From Hyphomicrobiales bacterium (lineage in GTDB: Bacteria > Pseudomonadota > Alphaproteobacteria > Rhizobiales > Rhizobiaceae): a DNA stretch of 57,574 nt. Of this stretch, positions 1 through 8,228 are shown piece by piece; the first letter of the stretch is position 1, and the number at the start of each line of letters is the position of its first letter. The notes under the pieces are model-generated. The model ran no database searches, had not been told where the DNA came from, and saw only the letters and a program-made list of their open reading frames with translations. The DNA is taken from positions 1-57,574 of the forward strand of contig UBXM01000043.1 in the NCBI GenBank assembly GCA_900469445.1, given 5' to 3'. Made by a program: the position numbers and the translations under genes.

Positions 1-108
1 GGGGAGAGGGGACGTGCCTCGCTCGATGGTAGAGAGGGACGCAAACGCCGCGGCATATATCCTTCTCCGGGCACGCGGGGAGAAGGTGCCGGCAGGCGGA
101 TGAGGGGC
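1..108 (-). repeat. RIME1-type mosaic intergenic repeat (cut by window edge)
   Basis: Read on the minus strand, this matches the copy at 8051-8186: it starts CCCCTCATCCGCCTGCCGG, continues into a CCTTCTCC...GGAGAAGG palindrome, then shares GCGTTTGC and GGCACGT blocks and ends in CTCTCCCC at the window edge. Two palindromes joined by a variable spacer is the known plan of Rhizobium-specific intergenic mosaic elements. It lies just upstream of rhaT, probably between it and the rhaS gene outside the window. Confidence 0.75.
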
Positions 109-128
109 TTTTTGCAAGGTGACATAAA

Positions 129-1676
129 ATGAATGTTGTCGCGCCTATGACCGATCCCAGCCTCTCAGGCCAAATGATGTTAGCCACCAAATCTCCCATC
201 CTGGAAATGCGTGGCATTTCGCAGATTTTTCCGGGCGTGAAGGCTCTGGATGGTGTCAATATTTCGCTTTATCCGGGCGAAGTGACCGCCTTGATCGGCG
301 AGAACGGCGCCGGGAAATCGACGCTCGTCAAGATCCTCACCGGTATCTACATGCCCAGCGAGGGCGAGATTTTTATCGACGGCGAGCCGGTCAGCTTTTC
401 GAGTGCGCAGGATGCCGTCGATGCGGGCGTGACCGCCATCCATCAGGAAACGGTACTGTTCGACGAGCTGTCGGTGGCGGAAAACATCTTCCTCGGCCAT
501 GCGCCGCGCACCCGTTTCGGTCTGATCGACTGGAAGGTGATGAATGCGCGCGCAAGCCGATTGCTGCATGTGCTGGAAAGCGAGATCGATCCGACCATTC
601 GGCTCAAGGATCTTTCGATTGCGCAGCGGCATCTTGTGGCGATTGCCCGGGCGCTTTCGGTCGAGGCGCGCATCGTCATCATGGACGAGCCGACGGCCGC
701 CCTTTCCCGCAAGGAGATCGACGATCTTTTCCGTATCGTCGCGGAGCTGAAGAGGCAGGGCAAGGCGATCCTGTTCATCAGCCACAAGTTCGATGAGGTT
801 TACGAGATCGCCGAGAATTTCGCGGTGTTTCGCGATGGCCGCGCCGTGGGCCATGGCCGGCTTGCCGAGACGCCGCAGGATGCGATCGTGCGGATGATGG
901 TGGGCCGCGATGTGTCCAACATCTTTCCCAAGGTCGAGGTGGCGATCGGTGAGACAGTGTTTTCGGTCGAAAACTATTGCCACCCGACCGAATATCGCGA
1001 CATTTCCTTCGAATTGAAGCGCGGCGAGATTTTAGGGGTTTATGGTCTGGTTGGTGCCGGGCGGTCGGAAATCTGCCAGTCGCTGTTCGGCGTGACGCGA
1101 CCGTCTTCGGGCCGGCTTGTGCTGGAGGGTGAGGCGCTTTCCATCCGTTCGCCGCGTGACGCGATTGCCGCCGGTATCGTTTATGTGCCGGAGGAACGTG
1201 GCCGCCATGGTCTGGCTTTGCCCATGCCGATCTTTCAGAACATGTCGCTGCCATCGCTGGCGCGCACCTCGCGCTCCGGTTTCCTCAAGGCCGCGAACGA
1301 ACTGGCGCTGGCGCGCAAATATGCCGAGCGGCTGGATCTGCGTGCGGCCGCCCTTTCCGTACCTGTCGGTACGCTATCGGGCGGCAACCAGCAGAAGGTG
1401 GTGATCGGCAAATGGCTGGCGACGCTGCCGAAGGTGATCATTCTCGACGAACCGACCAAGGGCATCGATATCGGCTCGAAGGCTGCGGTGCACGGTTTCA
1501 TCAGCGAGCTTGCCGCCGAAGGCCTTTCGATCATCATGGTCTCTTCCGAACTGCCGGAAATTCTCGGTGTATCGGACCGGGTGCTGGTGATGCGCGAAGG
1601 CCTGTCGGCGGGCGTATTCGATCGATCGCAGCTCAGCGCCGAGGTGCTGGTGCGTGCCGCAACCGGCAATGCGTGA
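129..1676 (+). CDS. rhaT: Rhamnose ABC transporter ATP-binding protein RhaT
   Basis: This is the double-cassette ATPase of a CUT2-type sugar importer, energising L-rhamnose uptake at the inner membrane. It is 515 aa. The first cassette has Walker A GENGAGKST near residue 57 and Walker B IVIMDEPTAAL near 180. The second has a degenerate Walker A (GLVGAGRSE near 303), signature LSGGNQQK and Walker B VIILDEPTKGID, the asymmetry typical of RbsA/RhaT proteins. The ATG has an AAGGTGAC ribosome-binding site. The rhamnose assignment rests on the downstream order permease-permease-mutarotase-kinase, the same as rhaTPQUK of Rhizobium leguminosarum. The binding protein rhaS would lie upstream of the window. 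Confidence 0.9.
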   Translation: MNVVAPMTDPSLSGQMMLATKSPILEMRGISQIFPGVKALDGVNISLYPGEVTALIGENGAGKSTLVKILTGIYMPSEGEIFIDGEPVSFSSAQDAVDAGVTAIHQETVLFDELSVAENIFLGHAPRTRFGLIDWKVMNARASRLLHVLESEIDPTIRLKDLSIAQRHLVAIARALSVEARIVIMDEPTAALSRKEIDDLFRIVAELKRQGKAILFISHKFDEVYEIAENFAVFRDGRAVGHGRLAETPQDAIVRMMVGRDVSNIFPKVEVAIGETVFSVENYCHPTEYRDISFELKRGEILGVYGLVGAGRSEICQSLFGVTRPSSGRLVLEGEALSIRSPRDAIAAGIVYVPEERGRHGLALPMPIFQNMSLPSLARTSRSGFLKAANELALARKYAERLDLRAAALSVPVGTLSGGNQQKVVIGKWLATLPKVIILDEPTKGIDIGSKAAVHGFISELAAEGLSIIMVSSELPEILGVSDRVLVMREGLSAGVFDRSQLSAEVLVRAATGNA

Positions 1677-1686
1677 GGAAGCGCCA

Positions 1687-2676
1687 ATGAAAAAACTCTT
1701 GAAACATCGCGAACTGCTTCTGGTCGGCATTATCGCCCTCATGGTGGCGGGGTTTGCGACCCGTGCGCCCGGTTTTGCCACGCCCGGAAATCTCGCGAAT
1801 ATCTTCAACGACACCTCGATCCTGATCATTCTGGCACTTGGCCAGATGACGGTGATCCTGACCAAGTCGATCGATCTTTCGGTCGCCGCCAATCTGGCCT
1901 TTACCGGCATGGCGGTGGCGATGATGGACGCGGCCTATCCGGGCATGCCGCTGGCGCTGCTGGTTGTGCTGGCGGTCGGCATCGGTGCGGTGCTCGGGGC
2001 GATCAACGGAATGCTTGTCTGGTGGCTGAGGATCCCGCCGATTGTCGTGACGCTCGGTACGCTGACAATCTATCGCGGCATGGCATTCGTGCTGTCCGGC
2101 GGTGCCTGGGTGAACTCGCATCAGATGACGCCCGGCTTCCTGAACCTCCCTCGCCTGCCGGTTTTGGGGCTTCCGCTCTTGTCGTGGATGGCGATCGGCA
2201 TCGTGCTGATGATGTGGTTGGTGTTGACGCGGACGCCGTTCGGGCGCGCGACCTATGCTTCCGGGGGCAACCCGACGGCGGCGGTCTATGCGGGCATCGA
2301 TATCGGCCGGACCCGGTTCTTCGCCTTCACCCTTTCCGGCGCGCTGGCTGGGCTTGCCGGTTATCTCTGGGTGTCGCGTTACGCGGTTGCCTATGTCGAT
2401 GTCGCGGCCGGTTTCGAGCTCGATACGGTGGCGGCCTGTGTCATCGGCGGTATCTCGATTGCCGGCGGGATCGGCTCGGTCGCCGGTGCCTTGCTCGGTG
2501 CGCTGTTCCTTGGCGTCATCAAGAATGCGCTACCTGTGATCGGGATTTCGCCTTTCGCGCAGATGGCGATTTCCGGCATCGTCATTGTTGCCGCCGTCGT
2601 CTTTAATGCCCGCGCCGAACGCAAGGCGGGGCGCATCATCCTGCGCGATCGTGGCGCCAAGGAGGTTTCCGCATGA
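1687..2676 (+). CDS. rhaP: Rhamnose ABC transporter permease RhaP
   Basis: A BPD_transp_2-family membrane permease of a CUT2 importer, about 329 aa and almost wholly hydrophobic. It carries the family signature with GGNPTAAVYAGI and a C-terminal segment with GGISIAGGIGS. I start it at the ATG at 1687 because GTGAGGAAG sits just upstream; an in-frame ATG at 1654 would overlap rhaT and lacks such a site. It begins 10 bp after rhaT and overlaps rhaQ by ATGA, so the genes are translationally coupled. It should pair with RhaQ to form the heterodimeric pore. Confidence 0.88.
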   Translation: MKKLLKHRELLLVGIIALMVAGFATRAPGFATPGNLANIFNDTSILIILALGQMTVILTKSIDLSVAANLAFTGMAVAMMDAAYPGMPLALLVVLAVGIGAVLGAINGMLVWWLRIPPIVVTLGTLTIYRGMAFVLSGGAWVNSHQMTPGFLNLPRLPVLGLPLLSWMAIGIVLMMWLVLTRTPFGRATYASGGNPTAAVYAGIDIGRTRFFAFTLSGALAGLAGYLWVSRYAVAYVDVAAGFELDTVAACVIGGISIAGGIGSVAGALLGALFLGVIKNALPVIGISPFAQMAISGIVIVAAVVFNARAERKAGRIILRDRGAKEVSA

Positions 2677-3686
2677 GTGATATCGTGACCGAAACCAAGG
2701 CCCGTCAAGCCATTCCCGATCGGCTCGGCACGCCGGTCAGCCGCCTGCTGGGCAGCTGGGAAGTGCTGCTGTTCGGCGTGGCGGTGGTGATCTTCATCGC
2801 CAATTCCTTTGCCTCGCCCTACTTCCTCAACGCCTGGAACCTTTCGGACGCGACCTTCAATTTCACCGAAAAGGCGATGATCGCCTTTGCCATGGCGATG
2901 CTGATCATTGTCGGTGAGATCGACCTGTCGGTGGCGGCCATCATCGCGCTCGCCTCCACCGCCATGGGGGCGGCGGCCCAGATGGGGATCAGCACGCCGG
3001 GGCTGGTGGCAATCGGCCTCAGTGTCGGGCTTGCCTGTGGTGCGATCAACGGCACTCTGGTCTCGATACTGAAACTGCCGTCGATCGTCGTCACGATCGG
3101 CACGATGAGCCTGTTTCGCGGCATTTCCTACATCACGCTCGGCGACCAGGCTTATGGCAAATATCCGGCTGATTTCGCTTTTTTCGGACAGGGCTATGTC
3201 GTCTGGGTCTTCTCGTTCGAATTCGTGCTGTTCATCGTGCTTGCCGTCATCTTCGGCATCGTGCTGCACGCCACCAATTTCGGCCGACAGGTCTTCGTCA
3301 TCGGCAATAACGAGTTTGCGGCACGGTTCTCCGGCATTCCGGTCGAGCGGATCAAGTTTAAGCTGTTTCTGCTGACAGGGCTGATGTCCGGTATCGCCGC
3401 GGTCTGCCTGACCTCGCGGCTCGGCTCCACCCGCCCCTCGATCGCGCAGGGCTGGGAGCTGGAAATCGTCACCATGGTGGTTCTCGGTGGCGTTTCCATT
3501 CTTGGCGGTGCGGGCACGATTGCCGGTGTTGTCATCGCGGCGTTCGTCATGGGGCTGGTTACTTTCGGGCTTGGCCTCCTCAATGTGCCGGGCATCGTCA
3601 TGTCGATCTTTGTCGGCCTTCTTCTGATTACCACGATCGCGCTGCCCATCGTGGTTCGTCGCATCAAGTTCATGAGCAAGAAATGA
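2673..3686 (+). CDS. rhaQ: Rhamnose ABC transporter permease RhaQ
   Basis: The second CUT2-type permease of the operon, 337 aa, with a hydrophilic N-terminus of about 30 residues and then eight to ten membrane segments. Family motifs visible are EIDLSVAAIIALAS near the first third, PSIVVTIGTMSLFRG, and GGVSILGGAGTIAG near the C-terminus. It overlaps rhaP by 4 bp at its start and rhaU by 4 bp at its end. The substrate is inferred from the linked mutarotase and kinase. Confidence 0.88.
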   Translation: MSDIVTETKARQAIPDRLGTPVSRLLGSWEVLLFGVAVVIFIANSFASPYFLNAWNLSDATFNFTEKAMIAFAMAMLIIVGEIDLSVAAIIALASTAMGAAAQMGISTPGLVAIGLSVGLACGAINGTLVSILKLPSIVVTIGTMSLFRGISYITLGDQAYGKYPADFAFFGQGYVVWVFSFEFVLFIVLAVIFGIVLHATNFGRQVFVIGNNEFAARFSGIPVERIKFKLFLLTGLMSGIAAVCLTSRLGSTRPSIAQGWELEIVTMVVLGGVSILGGAGTIAGVVIAAFVMGLVTFGLGLLNVPGIVMSIFVGLLLITTIALPIVVRRIKFMSKK

Positions 3687-4003
3687 CTTTGGAAAAATAC
3701 GCATTCAAGATGAAACTGAACCCCGGCATGGAGGCGGAATATCGCAAACGCCATGACGAGATCTGGCCGGAGCTGAGTGCGCTTCTGCGCGAGGCTGGCG
3801 TGTCCGACTATTCCATCCATCTCGACCGTGAGACCAATGTGCTGTTTGGCGTGCTTTCGCGCCCGGCCAACCATTCCATGGCAAACCTGCCAGGACATCC
3901 GGTGATGAAACGCTGGTGGGCGCATATGGCGGATATCATGGAGAGCAATCCGGATAACTCGCCGGTGCAGAGCGATCTCGTCACGGTGTTTCACTTGCCA
4001 TGA
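3683..4003 (+). CDS. rhaU: L-rhamnose mutarotase
   Basis: A 106-aa cytosolic enzyme that interconverts alpha and beta anomers of L-rhamnose. It has the compact ferredoxin-like RhaM/RhaU fold signature: a start resembling KYAFKMKLNPGMEAEYRKRH, a central DYSIHLDRETNVLFG strand pair, and MKRWWAHMADIME towards the C-terminus. The length equals that of the family. It overlaps rhaQ and rhaK by ATGA on both sides. This enzyme is the most specific single indicator that the operon handles rhamnose. Confidence 0.92.
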   Translation: MTLEKYAFKMKLNPGMEAEYRKRHDEIWPELSALLREAGVSDYSIHLDRETNVLFGVLSRPANHSMANLPGHPVMKRWWAHMADIMESNPDNSPVQSDLVTVFHLP

Positions 4004-5370
4004 GCAGTTTCGAGCGGATTGCAGTTCTCGATATCGGCAAGACCAATGCCAAGGTGATGATTTTCGATGCCGCAAGCGGCGCGGAGATCGAGATGCGGCG
4101 CATGCCCAATCGGGTTCTGGCCGGTCCGCCCTACCCGCATTACGACGTCGTGGCGCTGTGGGCGTTTCTGCTTGAAACGCTTGCTGTCTTCGCGAAAGAG
4201 CCGGGTTTCGATGCCATCTCGATCACCACGCATGGAGCCTCGGCCGCGCTGATCGATGCGGATGGACGGCTGGCCTTGCCGGTTCTCGATTACGAGCACG
4301 AATATCCCGAGGAGATCAGGCGCGCTTATGACGAGATGCGCCCCGATTTTGCCGAGACCTTTTCGCCTCGCCTGTCCGGCGGGCTTAATCTCGGTGCGCA
4401 GATCCATTATCAGAAGACGGCCTTTCCGGAAGAATTTGCGCGGGTGCGGACGATCCTGACCTATCCGCAATATTGGGCCTATCGGCTCAGCGGTGTGGCC
4501 GCCAATGAGGCGACGTCGCTCGGTTGCCATACGGATCTTTGGAAGCCGCATGAGGGCGGGTACTCGTCGCTGGTTGATGCGCTGGGTGTTCGCGATCTGA
4601 TGGCGCCGGTGTTTTCGGCATTCGACCGCATCGGCATGACGCTTCCCGAGATCGCCTCCGCGGCATGCCTGCCCCGAGCTGTTCCGGTATTCTGCGGCAT
4701 TCACGATTCCAACGCGTCGCTGCTGCCCTATCTGACGGATCGGGAGGCGCCGTTCGCGGTCGTCTCGACGGGAACATGGGTGATCAATTTTGCCGTTGGC
4801 GGCGATATCGACCGGCTGGATTCGACGCGCGATACGTTGGCGAATGTCGACGCCTATGGTCGCGTCGTGCCCTCGGCCCGTTTCATGGGCGGTCGGGAAT
4901 TCGAGCTGCTGACCGGGGAATTGGGCGATCTGGATCAGGATCTGGTGGTGGCTGCCCTGCCCGGCGTTATCGAAAAGCGGGTGATGTTATTGCCCAATAT
5001 CGTTGCCGGATCGGGACCGTTTCCCGGGCGACAGCGGGAATGGGTCAATGACGACGGCATGTCGACACATGAGCGATGGGCGGCCGCGTGTCTCTATTTC
5101 GCGCTGATGACGCAGACTTGCCTCGATCTTGCTGGCGCAAGGGGGCCGATCCTGGTCGAGGGGCCGTTTGCGCTTAACGGGGTTTATCTCAGTCTGTTGG
5201 CCGGTTTGACGGGGCGTGATGTGCTGGCCGTTCCGGGTTCGACCGGGACAAGCCAGGGCGCGGCTCTTCTGGCGGGCGTGGAACCCGCCGCGCGCAAGGG
5301 CGTCTCGGCGGTTGCCATTAATCACGACGGTCTTGCGGGCTATCGGTCGGATTGGCTCCAGAAGATCTAA
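4000..5370 (+). CDS. rhaK: FGGY-family sugar kinase, RhaK-like
   Basis: A 456-aa FGGY carbohydrate kinase, with N-terminal phosphate-binding loop AVLDIGKTNAKVMIFD and C-terminal ATP-site glycines in GSTGTSQGAALLAG near residue 410. In R. leguminosarum the gene at this position, rhaK, phosphorylates rhamnose and is also needed for transport activity. Here it ends the operon, overlapping rhaU by 4 bp. No isomerase or aldolase gene follows in this window. No convincing hairpin terminator was seen after the stop. Exact substrate (rhamnose or rhamnulose) is not decided by the sequence. Confidence 0.85.
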   Translation: MSSFERIAVLDIGKTNAKVMIFDAASGAEIEMRRMPNRVLAGPPYPHYDVVALWAFLLETLAVFAKEPGFDAISITTHGASAALIDADGRLALPVLDYEHEYPEEIRRAYDEMRPDFAETFSPRLSGGLNLGAQIHYQKTAFPEEFARVRTILTYPQYWAYRLSGVAANEATSLGCHTDLWKPHEGGYSSLVDALGVRDLMAPVFSAFDRIGMTLPEIASAACLPRAVPVFCGIHDSNASLLPYLTDREAPFAVVSTGTWVINFAVGGDIDRLDSTRDTLANVDAYGRVVPSARFMGGREFELLTGELGDLDQDLVVAALPGVIEKRVMLLPNIVAGSGPFPGRQREWVNDDGMSTHERWAAACLYFALMTQTCLDLAGARGPILVEGPFALNGVYLSLLAGLTGRDVLAVPGSTGTSQGAALLAGVEPAARKGVSAVAINHDGLAGYRSDWLQKI

Positions 5371-5471
5371 GATTGGCGGCGTGTTTTCAGTTGTCCGTCG
5401 TGATTGCTCTATCGACCAGCGCTGAGCGGGCGGTGGAACTCTATCTGAGAAGAGGTGGCGGGTCGTTTGCC

Positions 5472-5487
5472 GTTGACAGCTGTCAAC
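5472..5487. promoter_or_regulatory. 16-bp perfect palindrome, copy 1
   Basis: GTTGACAGCTGTCAAC is a perfect inverted repeat, flanked by C on both sides. An identical copy lies 143 bp downstream. It looks like a dimeric repressor or activator operator; the cognate regulator is unknown. Confidence 0.6.
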
Positions 5488-5614
5488 CGTAGCCACGCCG
5501 GTGTGTCCGATGCTTAGACCGGATGATATTGCGGTCATCGAATGGCGTTCGGCTGCTGTTCTGTCTGGCGAAGAGGGGAGGGGGCAGCGTCATTCTGATC
5601 TCCGACGCAAGGGC

Positions 5615-5630
5615 GTTGACAGCTGTCAAC
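5615..5630. promoter_or_regulatory. 16-bp perfect palindrome, copy 2
   Basis: Identical to the palindrome at 5472-5487, including flanking bases (CGTTGACAGCTGTCAACCG). Its centre is about 52 bp from the -35-like hexamer of the promoter at 5682-5710. Confidence 0.6.
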
Positions 5631-5681
5631 CGCTCCCTTCGTGCGTGAAGGATAAGCCCTGTGATAAACGGATTTCGCGTA

Positions 5682-5710
5682 TTTTCAGGGCTGTTCGGGG
5701 CTAGTATAAT
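5682..5710 (+). promoter_or_regulatory. Orphan sigma70-type promoter
   Basis: TTTTCA (5682-5687), a 17-bp spacer and a perfect TATAAT (5705-5710). There is no credible coding sequence within the next 350 bp on this strand, so the transcript would be non-coding or would encode a very small peptide. Confidence 0.4.
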
Positions 5711-5778
5711 ACGAATCAGGAAATCTGCCCTGTCCCCATCCCTTCAGCGATTATGGTTAACTACCCGGTAGTGAAACG

Positions 5779-5790
5779 AAACGATCGTTT
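5779..5790. promoter_or_regulatory. AAACGATCGTTT palindrome, LacI-family-like operator
   Basis: A 12-bp perfect palindrome with a central CG step, the form typical of LacI/GalR operators. It sits inside a larger imperfect inverted repeat, GTGAAACGAAAC...GTTTCGTTTGTCAC, and about 65 bp downstream of the orphan -10 box. Confidence 0.35.
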
Positions 5791-6056
5791 AGGTTTCGTT
5801 TGTCACGCTGCGCGCAGTTTTTTCAATATGTTAAAGCAGAGGGCTTTTTCGTCGGAAGGCGATGTTTCCGAATCCTGTAAAGGTACAAACAGATTATACC
5901 GGACGGGCTTCAGTATCCGTTAACAGGATAGCCGGGTTCACCGCTTTTTCGGTCCGGTGAAAGCGTTCCGGGATTTATCCCGCGACCTTCGCATGCAAGA
6001 CATGGCGAACTCAGGGGGGCGGAATTTTGAATCTGCTACAGGCTATCCTTACCGTC

Positions 6057-7022
6057 CTAATTTCCAAGCGTGAGCTTCAGGCGGCGGCGTGTCTCGCTGG
6101 GGCTCTCGGTATAGCTGGCCCGGTAGCTGCGGGAGAAGGCCGAGGCCGAGTTGAAGCCGGTCTCGGCGGCGATATCCGCGAAGCTGGCTTTCGTCTCGAT
6201 CACCTTGCGGCGGGCGGCGTTGAGCCGGAGTGCCAGATAATGGGTGTGCGGCGCGACACCCATCGTCTGATGAAACAGGTCCTGCAGGTGGCGGATGCTG
6301 ACGCCCGCGCGTCGGGCAAGCCGCGAGAGGGAGATCGGCGCTTCGACCGTATCCTCCATCAGCTTGACCGCTGCCTGCAGGCGCGGGTCTGTCTTTCCCC
6401 GGTTGCCGATTGCGGGGCTTTCACGCGGATCGTTTCGGGCGCGGTCCTGCTCGTAGATGAACAGCCTTGAGACTTCGAGCGCCAGCGAATAGCCGTGGGC
6501 GCGGCGGATCAGTTCCAGCATCAGGTCGAGTGTCGGAAGCGGGCCACCGGTGGTGATGCGCTTGGCGTTGATGACGAAGCGTTCGCGCACCATGGTGACC
6601 TGCGGATAGGCGCTGGCGAAATCGTCGAAGTCTTCCCAATGGGTGGTGGCCGAAAATCCATCGAGCAGGCTGGCTTCGGCGAGAATGAAGGAACCGCTCT
6701 CTATGCCGGCGATCGTTGTCCGGTGCCGGGCGGTTTGGGAGAGGAGGAATTTCAGCTCGCGGGTGGCGGCGTTTCTCCAGTTGTAGCTCGCCAGGACAAA
6801 AAGCGGATCGGTCTGCCGGGCAGGGCGGAATGCACCGGAAACGGGAATGGGGATGCCGGATGTCGTCTCGACCGACAGACCGTCGGCGGAATGGAGTGTC
6901 CAGCGATAGAGAGGTTTTCCGGCGATGCGGTTTGCCGCACGCAGCGGTTCGATGACCGAGGCAAGCAGGATGAGGTTGGTCTCCGGCAAAACGAGGATGT
7001 CGATATGCTGGTTCTCACCCAT
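6057..7022 (-). CDS. cdhR: GlxA/CdhR-like AraC-family regulator
   Basis: A 321-aa transcription factor with an N-terminal DJ-1/PfpI-like (GATase1) domain, residues about 8-190, and a C-terminal AraC double helix-turn-helix, about 215-315, ending with the usual GFNSASAFSRSYRASY segment. In Pseudomonas the homologous CdhR activates the carnitine genes; here the gene is divergent from a carnitine pathway pair with a 106-bp shared promoter region, which supports the same role. I start at ATG 7022 because GAAGGGA lies 5-7 bp upstream; longer in-frame extensions have no ribosome-binding site. Family is certain, ligand is inferred from context. Confidence 0.8.
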   Translation of the reverse strand: MGENQHIDILVLPETNLILLASVIEPLRAANRIAGKPLYRWTLHSADGLSVETTSGIPIPVSGAFRPARQTDPLFVLASYNWRNAATRELKFLLSQTARHRTTIAGIESGSFILAEASLLDGFSATTHWEDFDDFASAYPQVTMVRERFVINAKRITTGGPLPTLDLMLELIRRAHGYSLALEVSRLFIYEQDRARNDPRESPAIGNRGKTDPRLQAAVKLMEDTVEAPISLSRLARRAGVSIRHLQDLFHQTMGVAPHTHYLALRLNAARRKVIETKASFADIAAETGFNSASAFSRSYRASYTESPSETRRRLKLTLGN

Positions 7023-7128
7023 GCGCTTCCCTTCGCCCATGTTCCGATAATGTATAGAGCGGTGCCGACCGTGCAAAGCATTTTCCTTTTTCCTCGCCCG
7101 TAATGGCGGCAGCGAAAAGGAGGCAAGA

Positions 7129-8031
7129 ATGCCGCTCGAGATGAACCGCGAAGTCTTCATTACCTGTGCCGTGACCGGTGCCGGCGATACGACCGGAAGA
7201 TCCAGCCATGTTCCGATTACTCCGAAAGAGATCGCGGCGTCGGCGATCGATGCCGCAAAGGCGGGAGCGGCGGTGGTTCATTGTCATGTCAGGAACCCTC
7301 AGACGGGAGCGGCGGCGCGCGACCTCGAACTCTACAGAGAAGTGACGGACCGCATTCGGTCTGCGGATGTCGATGTGGTCCTGAACCTGACGGCGGGCAT
7401 GGGCGGTGATCTCGTATTCGGCAATGTTGAGGCACCTTTTCCCTATAATGCCGATGGCACCGATATGGCGGGGGCGACCGAACGGGTGGCGCATGTGGCG
7501 CAATGCCTGCCGGAAATCTGCACACTCGATTGCGGCACGATGAACTTTTCGCTCGGCGACTATGTGATGACCAACACGCCATCGATGTTGCGCGAAATGG
7601 CGCGGCAGATGACGGCGCTCGGCGTGCGCCCGGAGATCGAGGCTTTCGATACCGGGCATCTGTGGTTCGCCAAGCAGCTGGTGGAGGAGGGGCTGATTGA
7701 GGACCCGGTGCTGATCCAGCTCTGCATGGGCATTCCCTGGGGTGCGCCGGACGATCTCAACACATTCATGGCGATGGTCAATAACGTGCCGAAGAGCTGG
7801 ACGTTTTCGGCCTTTTCCATCGGCCGCAATGCGCTTGCCTATCCGGCGGCCGCGGTGCTTGCCGGCGGCAATGTCCGCGTCGGGCTGGAGGACAATCTTT
7901 ATGCCGGCAAGGGACAGCTCGCGACCAATGCGCAACTGGTGGAGAAGGCGGTCGGGGTGATCGAGGGCATGGGGGCGAGGGTCATCGGGCCGGAAGCTGT
8001 GCGCGAGAAATTGAAGCTGGTGAAGCGGTAG
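7129..8031 (+). CDS. Beta-keto acid cleavage enzyme (DUF849), probable 3-dehydrocarnitine cleavage
   Basis: A 300-aa TIM-barrel enzyme of the BKACE family. These zinc enzymes transfer the acetyl end of a beta-keto acid to an acyl-CoA. Visible motifs are the N-terminal ITCAVTGAG, the metal-binding VVHCHVRNP near residue 50, and FDTGHLWFAKQLVEEG. Next to carnitine dehydrogenase, the expected reaction is 3-dehydrocarnitine plus acetyl-CoA giving betainyl-CoA plus acetoacetate. The start has an excellent AAAAGGAGG site. A repeat element separates it from the next gene by 197 bp. It is often named cdhC in Pseudomonas. Confidence 0.85.
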   Translation: MPLEMNREVFITCAVTGAGDTTGRSSHVPITPKEIAASAIDAAKAGAAVVHCHVRNPQTGAAARDLELYREVTDRIRSADVDVVLNLTAGMGGDLVFGNVEAPFPYNADGTDMAGATERVAHVAQCLPEICTLDCGTMNFSLGDYVMTNTPSMLREMARQMTALGVRPEIEAFDTGHLWFAKQLVEEGLIEDPVLIQLCMGIPWGAPDDLNTFMAMVNNVPKSWTFSAFSIGRNALAYPAAAVLAGGNVRVGLEDNLYAGKGQLATNAQLVEKAVGVIEGMGARVIGPEAVREKLKLVKR

Positions 8032-8050
8032 GCCCCTCGGGGGGAGGCTG

Positions 8051-8186
8051 CCCCTCATCCGCCTGCCGGCACCTTCTCCCCGCGTGCGGGGAGAAGGACG
8101 CAAGCCGCAGCGTTTGCTGTTCCTTGAGCGCCGAGCAGGGCACGTTCCTTCTCCGCGCAAGTGGGGAGAGGGTTAGGGGGAGGGGC
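8051..8186 (+). repeat. RIME1-type mosaic intergenic repeat
   Basis: This element starts CCCCTCATCCGCCTGCCGG, has a strong CCTTCTCCCCGC-GTGC-GGGGAGAAGG hairpin, a spacer, then a second degenerate palindrome CCTTCTCCGCGC...GTGGGGAGAGGG, ending GGTTAGGGGGAGGGG. It matches the inverted copy at 1-108. It sits inside the presumed carnitine operon, where the hairpins could affect mRNA stability or coupling. Confidence 0.85.
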
Positions 8187-8228
8187 AACGACGCAACAGC
8201 GGCAACAACGAAATGGGGACGAGAGATC

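Larger units (their letters stand above)
5371..6056. other. 686-bp gene-free region with palindromes and an orphan promoter
   Basis: No convincing protein-coding gene lies between the converging ends of rhaK and the AraC-type regulator. The stretch holds two identical 16-bp palindromes (5472 and 5615), a good sigma70-like promoter (5682-5710) pointing right, a 12-bp AAACGATCGTTT palindrome (5779-5790), and a hairpin TTCACCG...CGGTGAA near 5937-5961. A 56-codon reading frame starts at ATG 5753 but has no ribosome-binding site and resembles nothing I know. A small RNA is possible. Confidence 0.5.

Noticed and set aside
2391..3704. 437-codon minus-strand frame across rhaP/rhaQ
   Set aside because: A charged complement of membrane protein genes, with no family match; rhaPQ are coupled by overlaps.
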